Positions 56,204 to 64,000 of a DNA stretch of 64,000 bases are shown here, one piece after another. The stretch is taken from the NCBI GenBank assembly GCA_002478885.1, contig DLKC01000093.1:1-64000 (forward strand). Reading direction: 5' to 3'. The DNA is from Chitinophagaceae bacterium UBA7600 (GTDB lineage Bacteria > Bacteroidota > Bacteroidia > Chitinophagales > Chitinophagaceae). The notes under the pieces are model-generated. The model was not told the DNA's origin, ran no database searches, and saw only the letters and a program-made list of their open reading frames with translations. The first letter of the stretch is position 1. The number at the start of each line of letters is the position of its first letter. The translations under genes were made by a program, and so were the position numbers.

Positions 56204-56736
56204 TGAGCAACCTGCTTAAAAATATTGTCCGTTTTATTGTTTTTATTCTTGTACAGGCTTATGTACTCGACAAAGTGGCGCCACTACATCAGTTTGTAAA
56301 ACCTATACTCTATTTTCTCTTTATTTTGTGGCTCCCCTTTAGTATAAACAGAAGCTGGCAAATGATCATCGCTTTCGTTTTTGGTATGTGCATGGATTAT
56401 TTCACCGGAACGCCGGGCCTGCATGCAATACCCTGCGTGCTGATTGCCTATCTGCGACCGTTTTTATTGAATATCTTAATGCCCCAGGAAAAAACCGAAG
56501 TAAGTTATGCCGAGCCTGGTATCAAAAGTCTTGGATGGATGCCTTACGCGGTTTATGTACTTATTCTCACTTTCGTTCATCATGCTTGCCTTGTATTTAT
56601 CGAATGGATGCAGTTCGGCGATTTCTTATATTTCATAGGAAAGGTCAGCGCTTCAATGGCCGTGAGCCTGCTGCTTATTTTTGTGACGGAATTGCTGTTC
56701 TCCCGCAAGGGCAAGTACAGAACCAATAAAGCCTGA
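56203..56736 (+). CDS. mreD: Rod shape-determining protein MreD
   Basis: A 177-residue membrane protein with about five helices, small and hydrophobic like other MreD proteins. MDYFTGTPGLHAIPCVLIAYLRP (in part) carries the DxxxxxPGLxA pattern of the family. It overlaps mreC by one base, which implies coupled translation. The usual next gene, that for PBP2, is displaced by 6.4 kb here. Confidence 0.9.
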   Translation: MSNLLKNIVRFIVFILVQAYVLDKVAPLHQFVKPILYFLFILWLPFSINRSWQMIIAFVFGMCMDYFTGTPGLHAIPCVLIAYLRPFLLNILMPQEKTEVSYAEPGIKSLGWMPYAVYVLILTFVHHACLVFIEWMQFGDFLYFIGKVSASMAVSLLLIFVTELLFSRKGKYRTNKA

Positions 56737-56750
56737 TTCTTTTGGCCTAG

Positions 56751-56942
56751 AAATTTTTTGAACCAGCTTCACTTCAAGTGGCATCGTCCCTTGTGTCACT
56801 CACTTGTACTGCAGTATGTGATTGAGCCCTGACAGCCGCCCCGGCAACATTAGATATAGGCATAACTAACTGCTGAAGGCTATTCGTCAGTACAAGAGTG
56901 CGACGCAACGAATGCCCGATTACAGCACTACTGCCGGGTTCA
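56751..56942. repeat. Interspersed repeat, inverted pair (copy 19), near-complete form
   Basis: Left half: TTTTTTGAACC, GGCATCG, diverged core TTGTGTCACTCAC at 56791-56803, CTTGTAC. Right half: GTACAAGA, exact core at 56898-56908, GAATGCCCG, GCCGGGTTCA. The outer TTTTTTGAACC/GGGTTCA ends are inverted, like terminal repeats. Confidence 0.82.
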
Positions 56943-56963
56943 CAATAATTCTTATCGGAATAA

Positions 56964-56971
56964 TATCTTTG
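56964..56971 (+). promoter_or_regulatory. -7 box upstream of the DUF1569-like gene
   Basis: TATCTTTG matches TAnnTTTG exactly, 13 bp before the ATG at 56984, giving a very short leader. It also rules out the longer frame starting at 56912. Confidence 0.4.
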
Positions 56972-56983
56972 AAAAAAAATGCC

Positions 56984-57448
56984 ATGAACTTTGCCAAAGA
57001 AACATTTCTGCGAAACGAGTTTATTCCCTTGATGCGGACGCTTCAACCGGTTGCACACAGACGCTGGGGAGTAATGAACCCTCAACAAATGGTGGAGCAT
57101 TTCTCCGAAACCATGCGAATGGCAAATGGACGGCTCGTGTTGCCAATATACACCAGCGACGACGATTTGAAAAAGATGCGCATGTTTATGTTGAGTGAGC
57201 GGCCTTTCAGGGAGAACACCAAAAACCCGATTATGGGAGAGGTGCCTGAGCCTGTTAAACTGGAATCACTCGCGGCAGCTGTTGATGAACTGGAAAATGA
57301 GTTGGATATTTTTTTTGAGACATTCTCAGCCAATCCTGACCAACTTACCGTTAATCCGATTTTTGGATACTTGAGTTTTGCTGAAAACGTACACCTGTTG
57401 CATAAGCATGCCATGCATCATCTTAAGCAATTCAGCATTATAGACTGA
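56984..57448 (+). CDS. DinB-like (DUF1569-type) protein
   Basis: A 154-residue soluble protein with a predicted four-helix bundle. RWGVMNPQQMVEHFSETMRM (about 27-46) supplies one conserved His. FGYLSFAENVHLLHKHAMHHLKQF near the C-terminus supplies the HxxxH-type His residues expected for a metal site in the DinB superfamily. The function of this group is mostly unknown; thiol transfer and stress roles are proposed. It converges on the L,D-transpeptidase gene with a 1-bp gap. Confidence 0.78.
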   Translation: MNFAKETFLRNEFIPLMRTLQPVAHRRWGVMNPQQMVEHFSETMRMANGRLVLPIYTSDDDLKKMRMFMLSERPFRENTKNPIMGEVPEPVKLESLAAAVDELENELDIFFETFSANPDQLTVNPIFGYLSFAENVHLLHKHAMHHLKQFSIID

Positions 57449-57449
57449 T

Positions 57450-58289
57450 TTATTTCGTTGCTAAATTATCCGTTGAAGGTTGCAGGCCAGGTGCAACACT
57501 AAATTGTGGTGCAGCGGCCGGCGTTAAGGGGCTTACCTGCCAGTTAAAACGGGCGTTTAATATTTTGGAAGTGGAGGTGTAGAATTTGTCGTTAGCGTAC
57601 ATGAATATGCAGCTGCCTTCTTTTATGGCGTCAATAATTTTTTTGTGCAGCTCATACGGTATAGCAGGGCATCCATAACTTCTGCCGATTGAATTGCCTT
57701 CGTCGGCCCTTTGTTCATTTACGTAAAAACTGCCATGCATTACAATATTCCTGCTTTTTACTTTATCGTTAAAGCCTTTTTCCATCCCATCGAGTTGCAG
57801 ACTGTAACCGGCCTTTCCGCGGTAAGTGTCGCCCGTTATAGCAAAACCCAATGAGCTCTTATGCGTTTCGGGCCTGTTAGAAAAACTGGTTGCATATTCA
57901 CCGCCTGAATTTTTGCCATGCGAAACATAAGTGTTGAACAAAACTTTGTACTGGCTCATATCGATCACATACAAGCGTTTGTTGCGGCTGCTTTGTGAAT
58001 AATCGCATATAGTGAGTAAAGATTGGTTACCAAGCCTGTTCTGGCTTAAAAGGTATTTGTATCCTTTGCATGCGTAAAAGAAAACATTTTTGTTCAGGCC
58101 GAATGAATCAAGATTCATGGTAGTGTAGGCTGAATCTATCCATTTTGCTACCTCAGGGCTTTCGTCGGAAGCCGAGGGCAAAAGCGAAGGAAATTTCTTA
58201 TCATCATTATTGAAAGACTCGCCTGCCGGGGCCATAGATGTTAAACCACAAAAGCAGACCGTACAAATAAACAATATTCTCTTCATCAC
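57450..58289 (-). CDS. Murein L,D-transpeptidase catalytic-domain protein
   Basis: A 279-residue exported protein with a signal peptide (about 1-22). The catalytic domain shows His185 in IVMHGSFYV and Cys207 in SIGRSYGCPAIP, the HG...S-x-G-C arrangement of YkuD-like enzymes. HKSSLGFAITGDTYRGKAGYSL (in part) is the preceding conserved strand. Members form 3-3 crosslinks in peptidoglycan or attach proteins to it. Its place between mreBCD and the PBP2 gene fits a wall-synthesis neighbourhood. The start is at tandem ATG codons. Confidence 0.85.
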   Translation of the reverse strand: MMKRILFICTVCFCGLTSMAPAGESFNNDDKKFPSLLPSASDESPEVAKWIDSAYTTMNLDSFGLNKNVFFYACKGYKYLLSQNRLGNQSLLTICDYSQSSRNKRLYVIDMSQYKVLFNTYVSHGKNSGGEYATSFSNRPETHKSSLGFAITGDTYRGKAGYSLQLDGMEKGFNDKVKSRNIVMHGSFYVNEQRADEGNSIGRSYGCPAIPYELHKKIIDAIKEGSCIFMYANDKFYTSTSKILNARFNWQVSPLTPAAAPQFSVAPGLQPSTDNLATK

Positions 58290-58828
58290 TACGGGTTTTC
58301 AAAATTTGCTGACTATTGTTGAAAACGGCGCAACAAATGTATTATTGCGGGGATGCAAAGATAAAGTCGATGACTTAAAGCAGTCATTATAAAAAGCTAA
58401 AGTCAATTGTGCAAGAACTTCGTTCATGCCTTGTCGATTATAACTAACTTATTACCAATAAATTATATTAACAGGGATTCGAATTAAAATTTCCAGGGTT
58501 AAATTAAAAAAGAACTAACACTGTGCGAATGGGGAACGGGATTTTGGCACATTTCATATCAGGGGGTCCGGGAGGATGACCAAACGTTATTGCAGTAGTG
58601 AAATTGAAAATGTAAAACCAGCGATCACAAACTTCGACCACCGCGAATATTTTTTTCGATGCAATAACGACTTGGCATATGACCATTTTTAAATAACAGG
58701 TTGATTCGGTAAAAAAAAGTATTTTAGCATTTGGTATACAATGATTGCTGTATCATTGACGGTTTATTCGTGACAATTCATTTTATTTGTATTTAATGGT
58801 AAAATTTTAGTGCAGGAAAAATTATCTG
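58290..58828. other. 539-bp gap upstream of the alpha/beta hydrolase
   Basis: It serves as the divergent upstream region of the L,D-transpeptidase and hydrolase genes. I found no repeat core, no convincing gene and no clear promoter. A 60-codon frame at 58504-58686 on the minus strand has no recognisable features. Confidence 0.6.
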
Positions 58829-59608
58829 ATGAATTACGAGATTAAACAAATTGATAAGTTTCGGTTTATTGAGGAAGGGGAAGGAGAGCCACTAATTCTT
58901 CTGCATGGATTGTTTGGGGCGTTAAGCAATTTTAAAGACCTCGTTGAACATTTCAGAAATTCTTATAAAGTAATTGTTCCTATTCTTCCTTTATTTGATC
59001 TTGACCTTTTTCATACGACAGTGGGTGGGTTGGCAAAACATGTAAACAAGTTCATAGACGCCCGGGATTATAACAATATACATCTTCTTGGCAATTCGCT
59101 TGGCGGCCATGTGGCTTTGGTTCATGTACTAAAACATCCTGAGCGCATCAAGTCCCTTATATTAACAGGCAGTTCTGGCCTTTTCGAAAACGGTATGGGA
59201 GACACCTACCCGAAAAGGGGTGATTATGAATATATCAAGCGCAAAACAGCATTAACCTTTTACGATCCCAATACAGCCACCAAAGAACTGGTTGATGAGG
59301 TTTATGAAATATGTAATAACAGGATTAAGGTTATAAAAATAATTTCGCTTGCTAAAAGCGCCATACGTAACAATCTTGGTGAAGAAATAAGCCAGATAAA
59401 TAAACCAACGTTGCTCATCTGGGGTAATAACGATACAATTACACCGCCTTTTGTAGCACGGGAATTCAACAAGCTCATTCCAAAGAGTGAGTTGTTTTTT
59501 ATCGATGAATGTGGTCACGCCCCGATGATGGAAGTGCCGGGAGAGTTTAATAAGATTCTCGCTGATTTTTTAAGTAAACTTAAGCATCCCGCTGCAACAA
59601 TTGCTTAG
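58829..59608 (+). CDS. Alpha/beta-fold hydrolase
   Basis: A 259-residue cytoplasmic hydrolase. The oxyanion segment is LILLHGLFGALSNF (about 22-35). The nucleophile Ser90 is in LLGNSLGGH, the acid Asp in LLIWGNNDTITPP (about 210) and the His in DECGHAPMME (about 238). This is a complete triad. It is 32 bp before the CBS protein gene and probably shares its transcript. The substrate is unknown; esterase or C-C hydrolase activity is possible. Confidence 0.85.
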   Translation: MNYEIKQIDKFRFIEEGEGEPLILLHGLFGALSNFKDLVEHFRNSYKVIVPILPLFDLDLFHTTVGGLAKHVNKFIDARDYNNIHLLGNSLGGHVALVHVLKHPERIKSLILTGSSGLFENGMGDTYPKRGDYEYIKRKTALTFYDPNTATKELVDEVYEICNNRIKVIKIISLAKSAIRNNLGEEISQINKPTLLIWGNNDTITPPFVAREFNKLIPKSELFFIDECGHAPMMEVPGEFNKILADFLSKLKHPAATIA

Positions 59609-59640
59609 TTTTACTTGTCTAATATCCAATATTATCCTTT

Positions 59641-60300
59641 ATGTTAGCTTCGCAGTTCACAGAAACCAGTTACCCGGTATTATCACTTTTTGATAAAGCT
59701 GAATTCGCTTTGCAGCTAATGGAGGACTATGAAATATCCCATCTAGCTGTTAACAAAGAAGATAAGTTTTATGGCATTATCAGTAAACATACCCTTGCTG
59801 AGGCAGATGGTTCTGCAACACTTGCCACATTGACGCAGCATTACATTACGGCGTCTGTTTTGCCCGAAGATCATCTTTTATCATTGCTCAAGGCAGCCAG
59901 CCGTTTCAATATTTCGCTCATTCCGGTGGTTAACAAGTTCAATGAATTACTGGGTGTTGTAACCCTCAGCAACCTGCTGCAGCAACTCGCTCTTTTTTTG
60001 AATGTAGAAGAACCTGGAGGCATGCTGGTAATCGAAATGGATAAGCGAAATTTTTCTTTTGGCGAAATCAGCAGGCTTATTGAAACAAATGATGCGTTTA
60101 TTACACAATTAAACACGTATACAGAAACATCAACAGGCAGTTTCATCGTCACCATACGTGTCAACCGAACCGAAATATCTGATATCGTGGCTACATTGCA
60201 ACGCTACGATTACCATATAAGATATTATTTTGGCGAAGAAGACTATGAAAATGAGCTCAAAGAAAATTATGACCTGCTAATGACTTACCTGAATATCTAA
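59641..60300 (+). CDS. CBS-domain protein with ACT-like C-terminus
   Basis: A 219-residue soluble protein. Two CBS motifs are at about 1-60 and 70-125 (HLAVNKEDKFYGIISKHTL and LIPVVNKFNELLGVVTLSNL). The last 85 residues, from GGMLVIEMDKRNFSFGEISR, resemble an ACT-type regulatory fold. It probably senses an adenosine ligand. In Bacteroidota such a gene often lies close to the NAD kinase gene, as here. The Omp85-like gene follows. Confidence 0.8.
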   Translation: MLASQFTETSYPVLSLFDKAEFALQLMEDYEISHLAVNKEDKFYGIISKHTLAEADGSATLATLTQHYITASVLPEDHLLSLLKAASRFNISLIPVVNKFNELLGVVTLSNLLQQLALFLNVEEPGGMLVIEMDKRNFSFGEISRLIETNDAFITQLNTYTETSTGSFIVTIRVNRTEISDIVATLQRYDYHIRYYFGEEDYENELKENYDLLMTYLNI

Positions 60301-60417
60301 TTATTGTTGCTGTATTCACCAAAAGCCCCGATTGTTAAAAACCCAATATTCCTGTACCAGTTCTCCACAAAATCATATTTTTACCGCATTCGTGGCGTAA
60401 GTACAATATTATCTTTA

Positions 60418-61881
60418 ATGAATTATTGCAGTCGAAAGATATTGGTTTTGCTTTGTTGTTCGGTCTGGTTATTTTCTGCTGCTCAGAATGATTCGGCCTC
60501 GCTAAAGAGATACAACGATTCCATCACGGCACTTGTTCAGGCGATCATTAAAAAAAGTAACGATACTGCTATTGTCGCTATCGCAGATATCACTATTACC
60601 GGAAACAAGAAAACAAAGCCTTACATCATTGAAAGAGAAATTCCATTCAAGCAGGGTGACTACATCAAACGCGGCGACCTCGAAAAGCAACTTATTACAG
60701 CACGGCAACTCATCATCAACACAGCACTGTTTACAGATGTGGAAGTCTACATCCAAAACATCACCGGTGAATTGGTTTTCATTAATGTTGACGTAAAAGA
60801 ACGCTGGTATCTTTTTCCACTGCCATATTTCAAATTGGTCGACAGGAATTTTAACCAGTGGTGGGTTGAACAAAAGGCAAGCCTTAGCAGGGTTAACTAC
60901 GGCATAAAGTTTATGCAGAACAATGTTAGCGGGCGTAACGACAAACTCGGAATTAATCTTATCACCGGTTATAGCAGGCAGGTGCAGATAAAATACGAGC
61001 AGCCCTATGCAACACCCTCACTTAAAAGTGGCTTCAGTGTCGCTTTTAATTTTTCACGGCAACGCGAACTCAACTATAAAACAGAACTGAGTAAGCAGGC
61101 TTTCTATAAGCAAGATCAGTTTGTAATGCAGAATATACGCGGAGAAATAGCTTACTTATATCGGCCAGCGATCAAAGTCAGGCACGTGTTTAAATTTGCC
61201 TATACTTATAATTCGATCGACGACACGATCATAAAGCAAAATCCCAATTATTTTCCCAATGGTAAAACCAGTATAAAATATCCTGAAGTCTCTTATTCCA
61301 TACAGTATTTTAATACGGATTACAATGCTTATCCTTCGAGGGGCATCCTGGCCGAAGGCTCTGTTATACGAAAAGGCTTTTTTAACAACGACATTAATGT
61401 AACCCAACTTCAGGCACTTGCCAGCTATGCAGTTCCTGTTAAGAAAAAGATGGTGCTTACATTGCAAGGCGCCGGCATTATAAAAGTACCTTTTAACCAA
61501 CCCTACTACAACCAGCAATTATTTGGCTATGGCCTTGCCTATTTGCGTGGCCTGGAATACTATGTTACCGATGGCGTAGCCGGTATTTTAGCCCGCACAA
61601 CCTTGAGAAGACAAGTGCTCGATTTTGCCTTAAAATCGCCCCCGGGCAGCAAAAAGCAGGTCACCATTCCCTTCAAGGTCTTCCTTAAAGCCGGCGCCGA
61701 TATTGGATATACTTACAACCGCGACCCTGGCAACAGCCTGCTCAGCAATAAATTTCTATATACAGAATGTGTGGGAGCCGATATCGTAATCGTACCCTAC
61801 GACCTTATTTTTAAGTTTGAATACAGCTTTAACCAATTAGGTGAACAAGGCCTGTTTTTTCATGTGCGTACAGATTTTTAA
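60418..61881 (+). CDS. Omp85-family outer-membrane protein with one POTRA domain
   Basis: A 487-residue exported protein. The ATG at 60418 starts a signal peptide (about 1-23, FSAAQ); the longer frame from 60304 begins between genes. One POTRA-like domain covers about 55-130 (VAIADITITGNKKTKPYIIERE, in part). The rest is strand-rich, with the barrel ending GEQGLFFHVRTDF in a terminal Phe. It resembles short BamA/TamA-like surface-antigen proteins of Bacteroidota. The role may be insertion or secretion of outer-membrane proteins. It is too short to be the main BamA. Confidence 0.82.
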   Translation: MNYCSRKILVLLCCSVWLFSAAQNDSASLKRYNDSITALVQAIIKKSNDTAIVAIADITITGNKKTKPYIIEREIPFKQGDYIKRGDLEKQLITARQLIINTALFTDVEVYIQNITGELVFINVDVKERWYLFPLPYFKLVDRNFNQWWVEQKASLSRVNYGIKFMQNNVSGRNDKLGINLITGYSRQVQIKYEQPYATPSLKSGFSVAFNFSRQRELNYKTELSKQAFYKQDQFVMQNIRGEIAYLYRPAIKVRHVFKFAYTYNSIDDTIIKQNPNYFPNGKTSIKYPEVSYSIQYFNTDYNAYPSRGILAEGSVIRKGFFNNDINVTQLQALASYAVPVKKKMVLTLQGAGIIKVPFNQPYYNQQLFGYGLAYLRGLEYYVTDGVAGILARTTLRRQVLDFALKSPPGSKKQVTIPFKVFLKAGADIGYTYNRDPGNSLLSNKFLYTECVGADIVIVPYDLIFKFEYSFNQLGEQGLFFHVRTDF

Positions 61882-61893
61882 GTATTGTTATGG

Positions 61894-61950
61894 AAGCCGG
61901 CAACTGTACTTGTGGCATCTTCTCTTGCGTCGCACGCTTGTGCGTTCCAC
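61894..61950 (-). repeat. Interspersed repeat, copy 20 (-)
   Basis: AAGCCGGC outer end, GGCATCTTC, exact core TTGCGTCGCAC at 61925-61935, then GCTTGTGCGTTCC. Confidence 0.8.
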
Positions 61951-62074
61951 ATTCTTATCAGCAAAACAGCGTTTTATGAAGCTTTATATCATTTGAATAA
62001 CTCCGTTTTTTTACCTGTACTTTTACAATCCCATGAACCCACAAACGTTTTATCACCCGAATTCTGAATAGTAA

Positions 62075-62947
62075 ATGAAAGTAGCCATATACAGCCGCGG
62101 ATTGGATGCAGATCTTAAAGCGCAGTTGATCATACTTATTGGTGAACTGCAAAAGCACGAAATAAAAATCACTTTGCTGCAATCCCTTGCAGACATTGAT
62201 ATAAACGTGGTTGAAAAAGGGATTGAACTTTTTGCAACCTCAGCTGATTTAGACGATGCGGTCGATTGCCTTATTAGTCTTGGCGGCGATGGGACCATAC
62301 TCGACTCTGTAACCCTCGTAAGAGAGAAGAATATTCCAATACTCGGCATCAACTTTGGCAGGCTTGGTTTTTTGGCGGGCATAGGCAAAGAAGAGTTAAC
62401 ACTTGCAGTAGAAGCGCTGGTTGCCGGAACTTATGTTGCAGATAAAAGATCACTTGTACACCTCGATGCGAGTATGCCCTTATTCAACGACGCTCCATTT
62501 GCGCTGAATGAATTCGCCATTCACAAAAGAGATACTTCCCCAATGATCAAGATCCATACTTACCTCAACGGGGAGTTTCTCAATACTTATTGGTGCGATG
62601 GCCTCGTGGTTGCCACGCCAACAGGTTCAACCGGTTATAATATGAGTTGTAACGGGCCAATTGTTTTTCCCGATTCATCGAGCTTTGTTATTACGCCCGT
62701 TGCTCCGCACAATCTCAATGTAAGGCCGATCGTAGTGCCAGACAGCACTATTATTTCTTTTGAAGTGGAAAGCCGGAGCGACCAGATCATCTGCGTGCTG
62801 GATGCAAGGCGCGAAATAGTGAGCAAAGAAATTCAACTTGCTGTAAAACGGGAGAGATTTTCTGTAAGCCTGATACGGCTGAATGAAAACAATTTCCTCT
62901 CCACACTTCGCTCAAAACTTACGTGGGGCATGGATACGAGAAATTAA
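62075..62947 (+). CDS. nadK: NAD kinase
   Basis: A 290-residue enzyme that phosphorylates NAD to NADP. The catalytic motif is LGGDGTILDS (about 69-78), followed by GINFGRLGFLAGI. The second signature is VATPTGSTGYNMSCNGPIV and a third is TPVAPHNLNVRPIV. Length is normal. The ATG at 62075 gives the usual MKVAIYSR start. Confidence 0.95.
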   Translation: MKVAIYSRGLDADLKAQLIILIGELQKHEIKITLLQSLADIDINVVEKGIELFATSADLDDAVDCLISLGGDGTILDSVTLVREKNIPILGINFGRLGFLAGIGKEELTLAVEALVAGTYVADKRSLVHLDASMPLFNDAPFALNEFAIHKRDTSPMIKIHTYLNGEFLNTYWCDGLVVATPTGSTGYNMSCNGPIVFPDSSSFVITPVAPHNLNVRPIVVPDSTIISFEVESRSDQIICVLDARREIVSKEIQLAVKRERFSVSLIRLNENNFLSTLRSKLTWGMDTRN

Positions 62948-62989
62948 AATCATTGTTCAAAAAAAACATGCCGCCGGGCTTGCAGCAAC

Positions 62990-63055
62990 TGTGGATACAG
63001 TACAAGAGTGCGACGCAACAGCAGCTGAAAGAGGAAATACTGCCAGGTACATAAA
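62990..63055 (+). repeat. Interspersed repeat, copy 21 (+)
   Basis: CAGTACAAGA inner flank, exact core at 63008-63018, CAGCAGC, then a weak outer CTGCCAGG. It lies between nadK and the PBP2 gene. Confidence 0.75.
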
Positions 63056-63186
63056 AACCAGGTTCTTTTTTTAAAAATACAGTGAATTGAACGTTAGTAA
63101 ATATTTAAGCAAAGTTTGCCACGTTGTTTTTAAACTATCGTAAACTTTGCAGGCAATAATTTGTGTTTATATTTTACCTATAAAAT

Positions 63187-64000
63187 ATGCCGGTTTACAA
63201 TCAATCAAGAAGCAGGGTTATACAACTGATCTTTGTCGCGATTTTTCTAATAATAACTGCACAGCTATTACATCTTCAGATATTTTCTTCTGAATATAAA
63301 ATACAGGCCGAAAACAATGCTATTTACCGGAAGGTGGTGTATCCGGACAGGGGCATTGTGTACGATCGTAAAAGTAGGGCCATATTGGAAAATACCATCA
63401 TGTACGACCTGATGGTAACACCGAAAGATGCGAGGGGAGCCGACACAACAATTCTCTGCGCCATACTGGGCATTGATACCGCTGAGTTCAGAAAGAGAAT
63501 GGTTACAGCCATTATTAAAAACACTAGCTATAAGCCCAGCGTTTTTGCTGCACTTGTTTCGGATGATATTTATGCGCAGCTGAATGAAAACATGTACCGG
63601 CTTCCGGGATTTGTTTTATCAGAGAGGCCGGTGCGGAAATACCCTTTTGAGGCTGCCGCAAATGTGCTTGGGTACCTTGGTGAAGTTGATACCACTTTTT
63701 TGCGCAAACATAAAGGCGAAGGTTATGAAATGGGCGACTATGCCGGTATGACAGGCCTTGAAAGCAGCTATGAAAAAGTGTTGATGGGCCAGCGTGGGGT
63801 AAAACGCTACATAAGAGATAACAAAAACCGAATACAGGGTGCTTATGAAAATGGTGTTTATGACACAGCTGCCATCGCAGGCCGTAATCTTTACAGCAGT
63901 ATAGATGTAGACCTTCAACTACTGGCAGAAAAATTATTGGGTAATAAAATTGGCAGTGCAGTAGCGATAGACCCCAAAACGGGTGGTATACTGGCCATGG
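63187..64000 (+). CDS. mrdA: Penicillin-binding protein 2, 5' part
   Basis: The first 271 codons of a transpeptidase of the elongasome, cut by the window end. An N-terminal anchor helix covers about 14-33. The PBP dimerisation domain shows RKVVYPDRGIVYDRKSRAILEN (in part, about 46-67), EVDTTFLRKHKGEGYEMGDYAGMTGLESSYE (in part: DYAGMTGLESSYE) and the start of the catalytic domain AVAIDPKTGGILAM. The SxxK active site is beyond the window. It works with MreBCD, which lies 6.4 kb upstream. It starts at the ATG at 63187. Confidence 0.92.
   Translation, partial: MPVYNQSRSRVIQLIFVAIFLIITAQLLHLQIFSSEYKIQAENNAIYRKVVYPDRGIVYDRKSRAILENTIMYDLMVTPKDARGADTTILCAILGIDTAEFRKRMVTAIIKNTSYKPSVFAALVSDDIYAQLNENMYRLPGFVLSERPVRKYPFEAAANVLGYLGEVDTTFLRKHKGEGYEMGDYAGMTGLESSYEKVLMGQRGVKRYIRDNKNRIQGAYENGVYDTAAIAGRNLYSSIDVDLQLLAEKLLGNKIGSAVAIDPKTGGILAM

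Noticed and set aside
564..63055. CRISPR array as an explanation of the GTGCGACGCAA repeats
   Set aside because: Copies are kilobases apart, in both orientations, without regular spacers or cas genes.

Overview
The window comes from a Bacteroidota chromosome, most likely family Chitinophagaceae or a near relative. The evidence is a SusC/SusD pair, many glycoside hydrolases with Sec or lipoprotein signals, a Nudix-type AraR regulator, few Shine-Dalgarno sites, occasional TAnnTTTG-like -7 boxes and a moderate G+C content. No phage, transposase, CRISPR array or known defence system is visible.

Layout. (1) 1-700: the 5' part of a tRNA-Asn gene and a small Rieske protein. (2) 0.7-20.8 kb: an L-arabinose/arabinoside locus on the + strand. 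It holds two GH51 arabinofuranosidases, a GH29 fucosidase-like enzyme, a GH27 enzyme, a lipoprotein mutarotase, a HAD phosphatase, AraB, AraD, two DUF1680 beta-L-arabinofuranosidases (GH146-like and GH127), AraA, a sodium/sugar symporter and a Nudix-fold AraR-type repressor. Secreted enzymes release L-arabinose, the symporter imports it, and AraA-AraB-AraD convert it to D-xylulose 5-phosphate. The presence of beta-arabinofuranosidases together with GH27 and GH29 suggests plant cell-wall glycoproteins or arabinogalactan side chains as substrate (inference). (3) 20.9-22.5 kb: a secreted M28 peptidase. (4) 22.7-39.2 kb: a beta-mannan locus. It holds an AraC regulator, GH26 mannanase, a symporter, GH130 mannosylglucose phosphorylase, a cellobiose 2-epimerase-type enzyme, two orphan secreted carbohydrate-binding-like proteins, a GH5 mannanase-like enzyme, a Tat-exported GH36-like enzyme, and a SusC/SusD pair on the opposite strand. 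(5) 39.8-64 kb: mostly housekeeping and envelope genes. These are a CDGSH protein, SUI1 factor, NadC, methylglyoxal synthase, a GNAT acetyltransferase, two unknown membrane proteins, an S15 hydrolase, LspA, an FtsX-type permease, an ECF sigma factor with a DoxX protein, a POT peptide transporter, PurD, MreBCD, an L,D-transpeptidase, an alpha/beta hydrolase, a CBS protein, an Omp85-like protein, NAD kinase and the start of PBP2.

The most striking feature not explained by genes is an interspersed repeat. The 11-mer GTGCGACGCAA (or its complement) occurs at least 21 times exactly in 64 kb. Every copy found lies between genes, and several form inverted pairs with a diverged partner about 90-140 bp away. 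The diverged copies change both arms of the central dyad together (GCGnCGC to GTGnCAC). Its outer end often reads GCCGGGTTCAAAA or GCCGGGC. It behaves like a REP/BIME or MITE-like family, which I cannot assign to a known class.

Other points worth checking are perfect palindromes upstream of the GH26 gene and the araR gene, a HAD enzyme with Asn in place of the second motif-I Asp, and several genes of unknown function.
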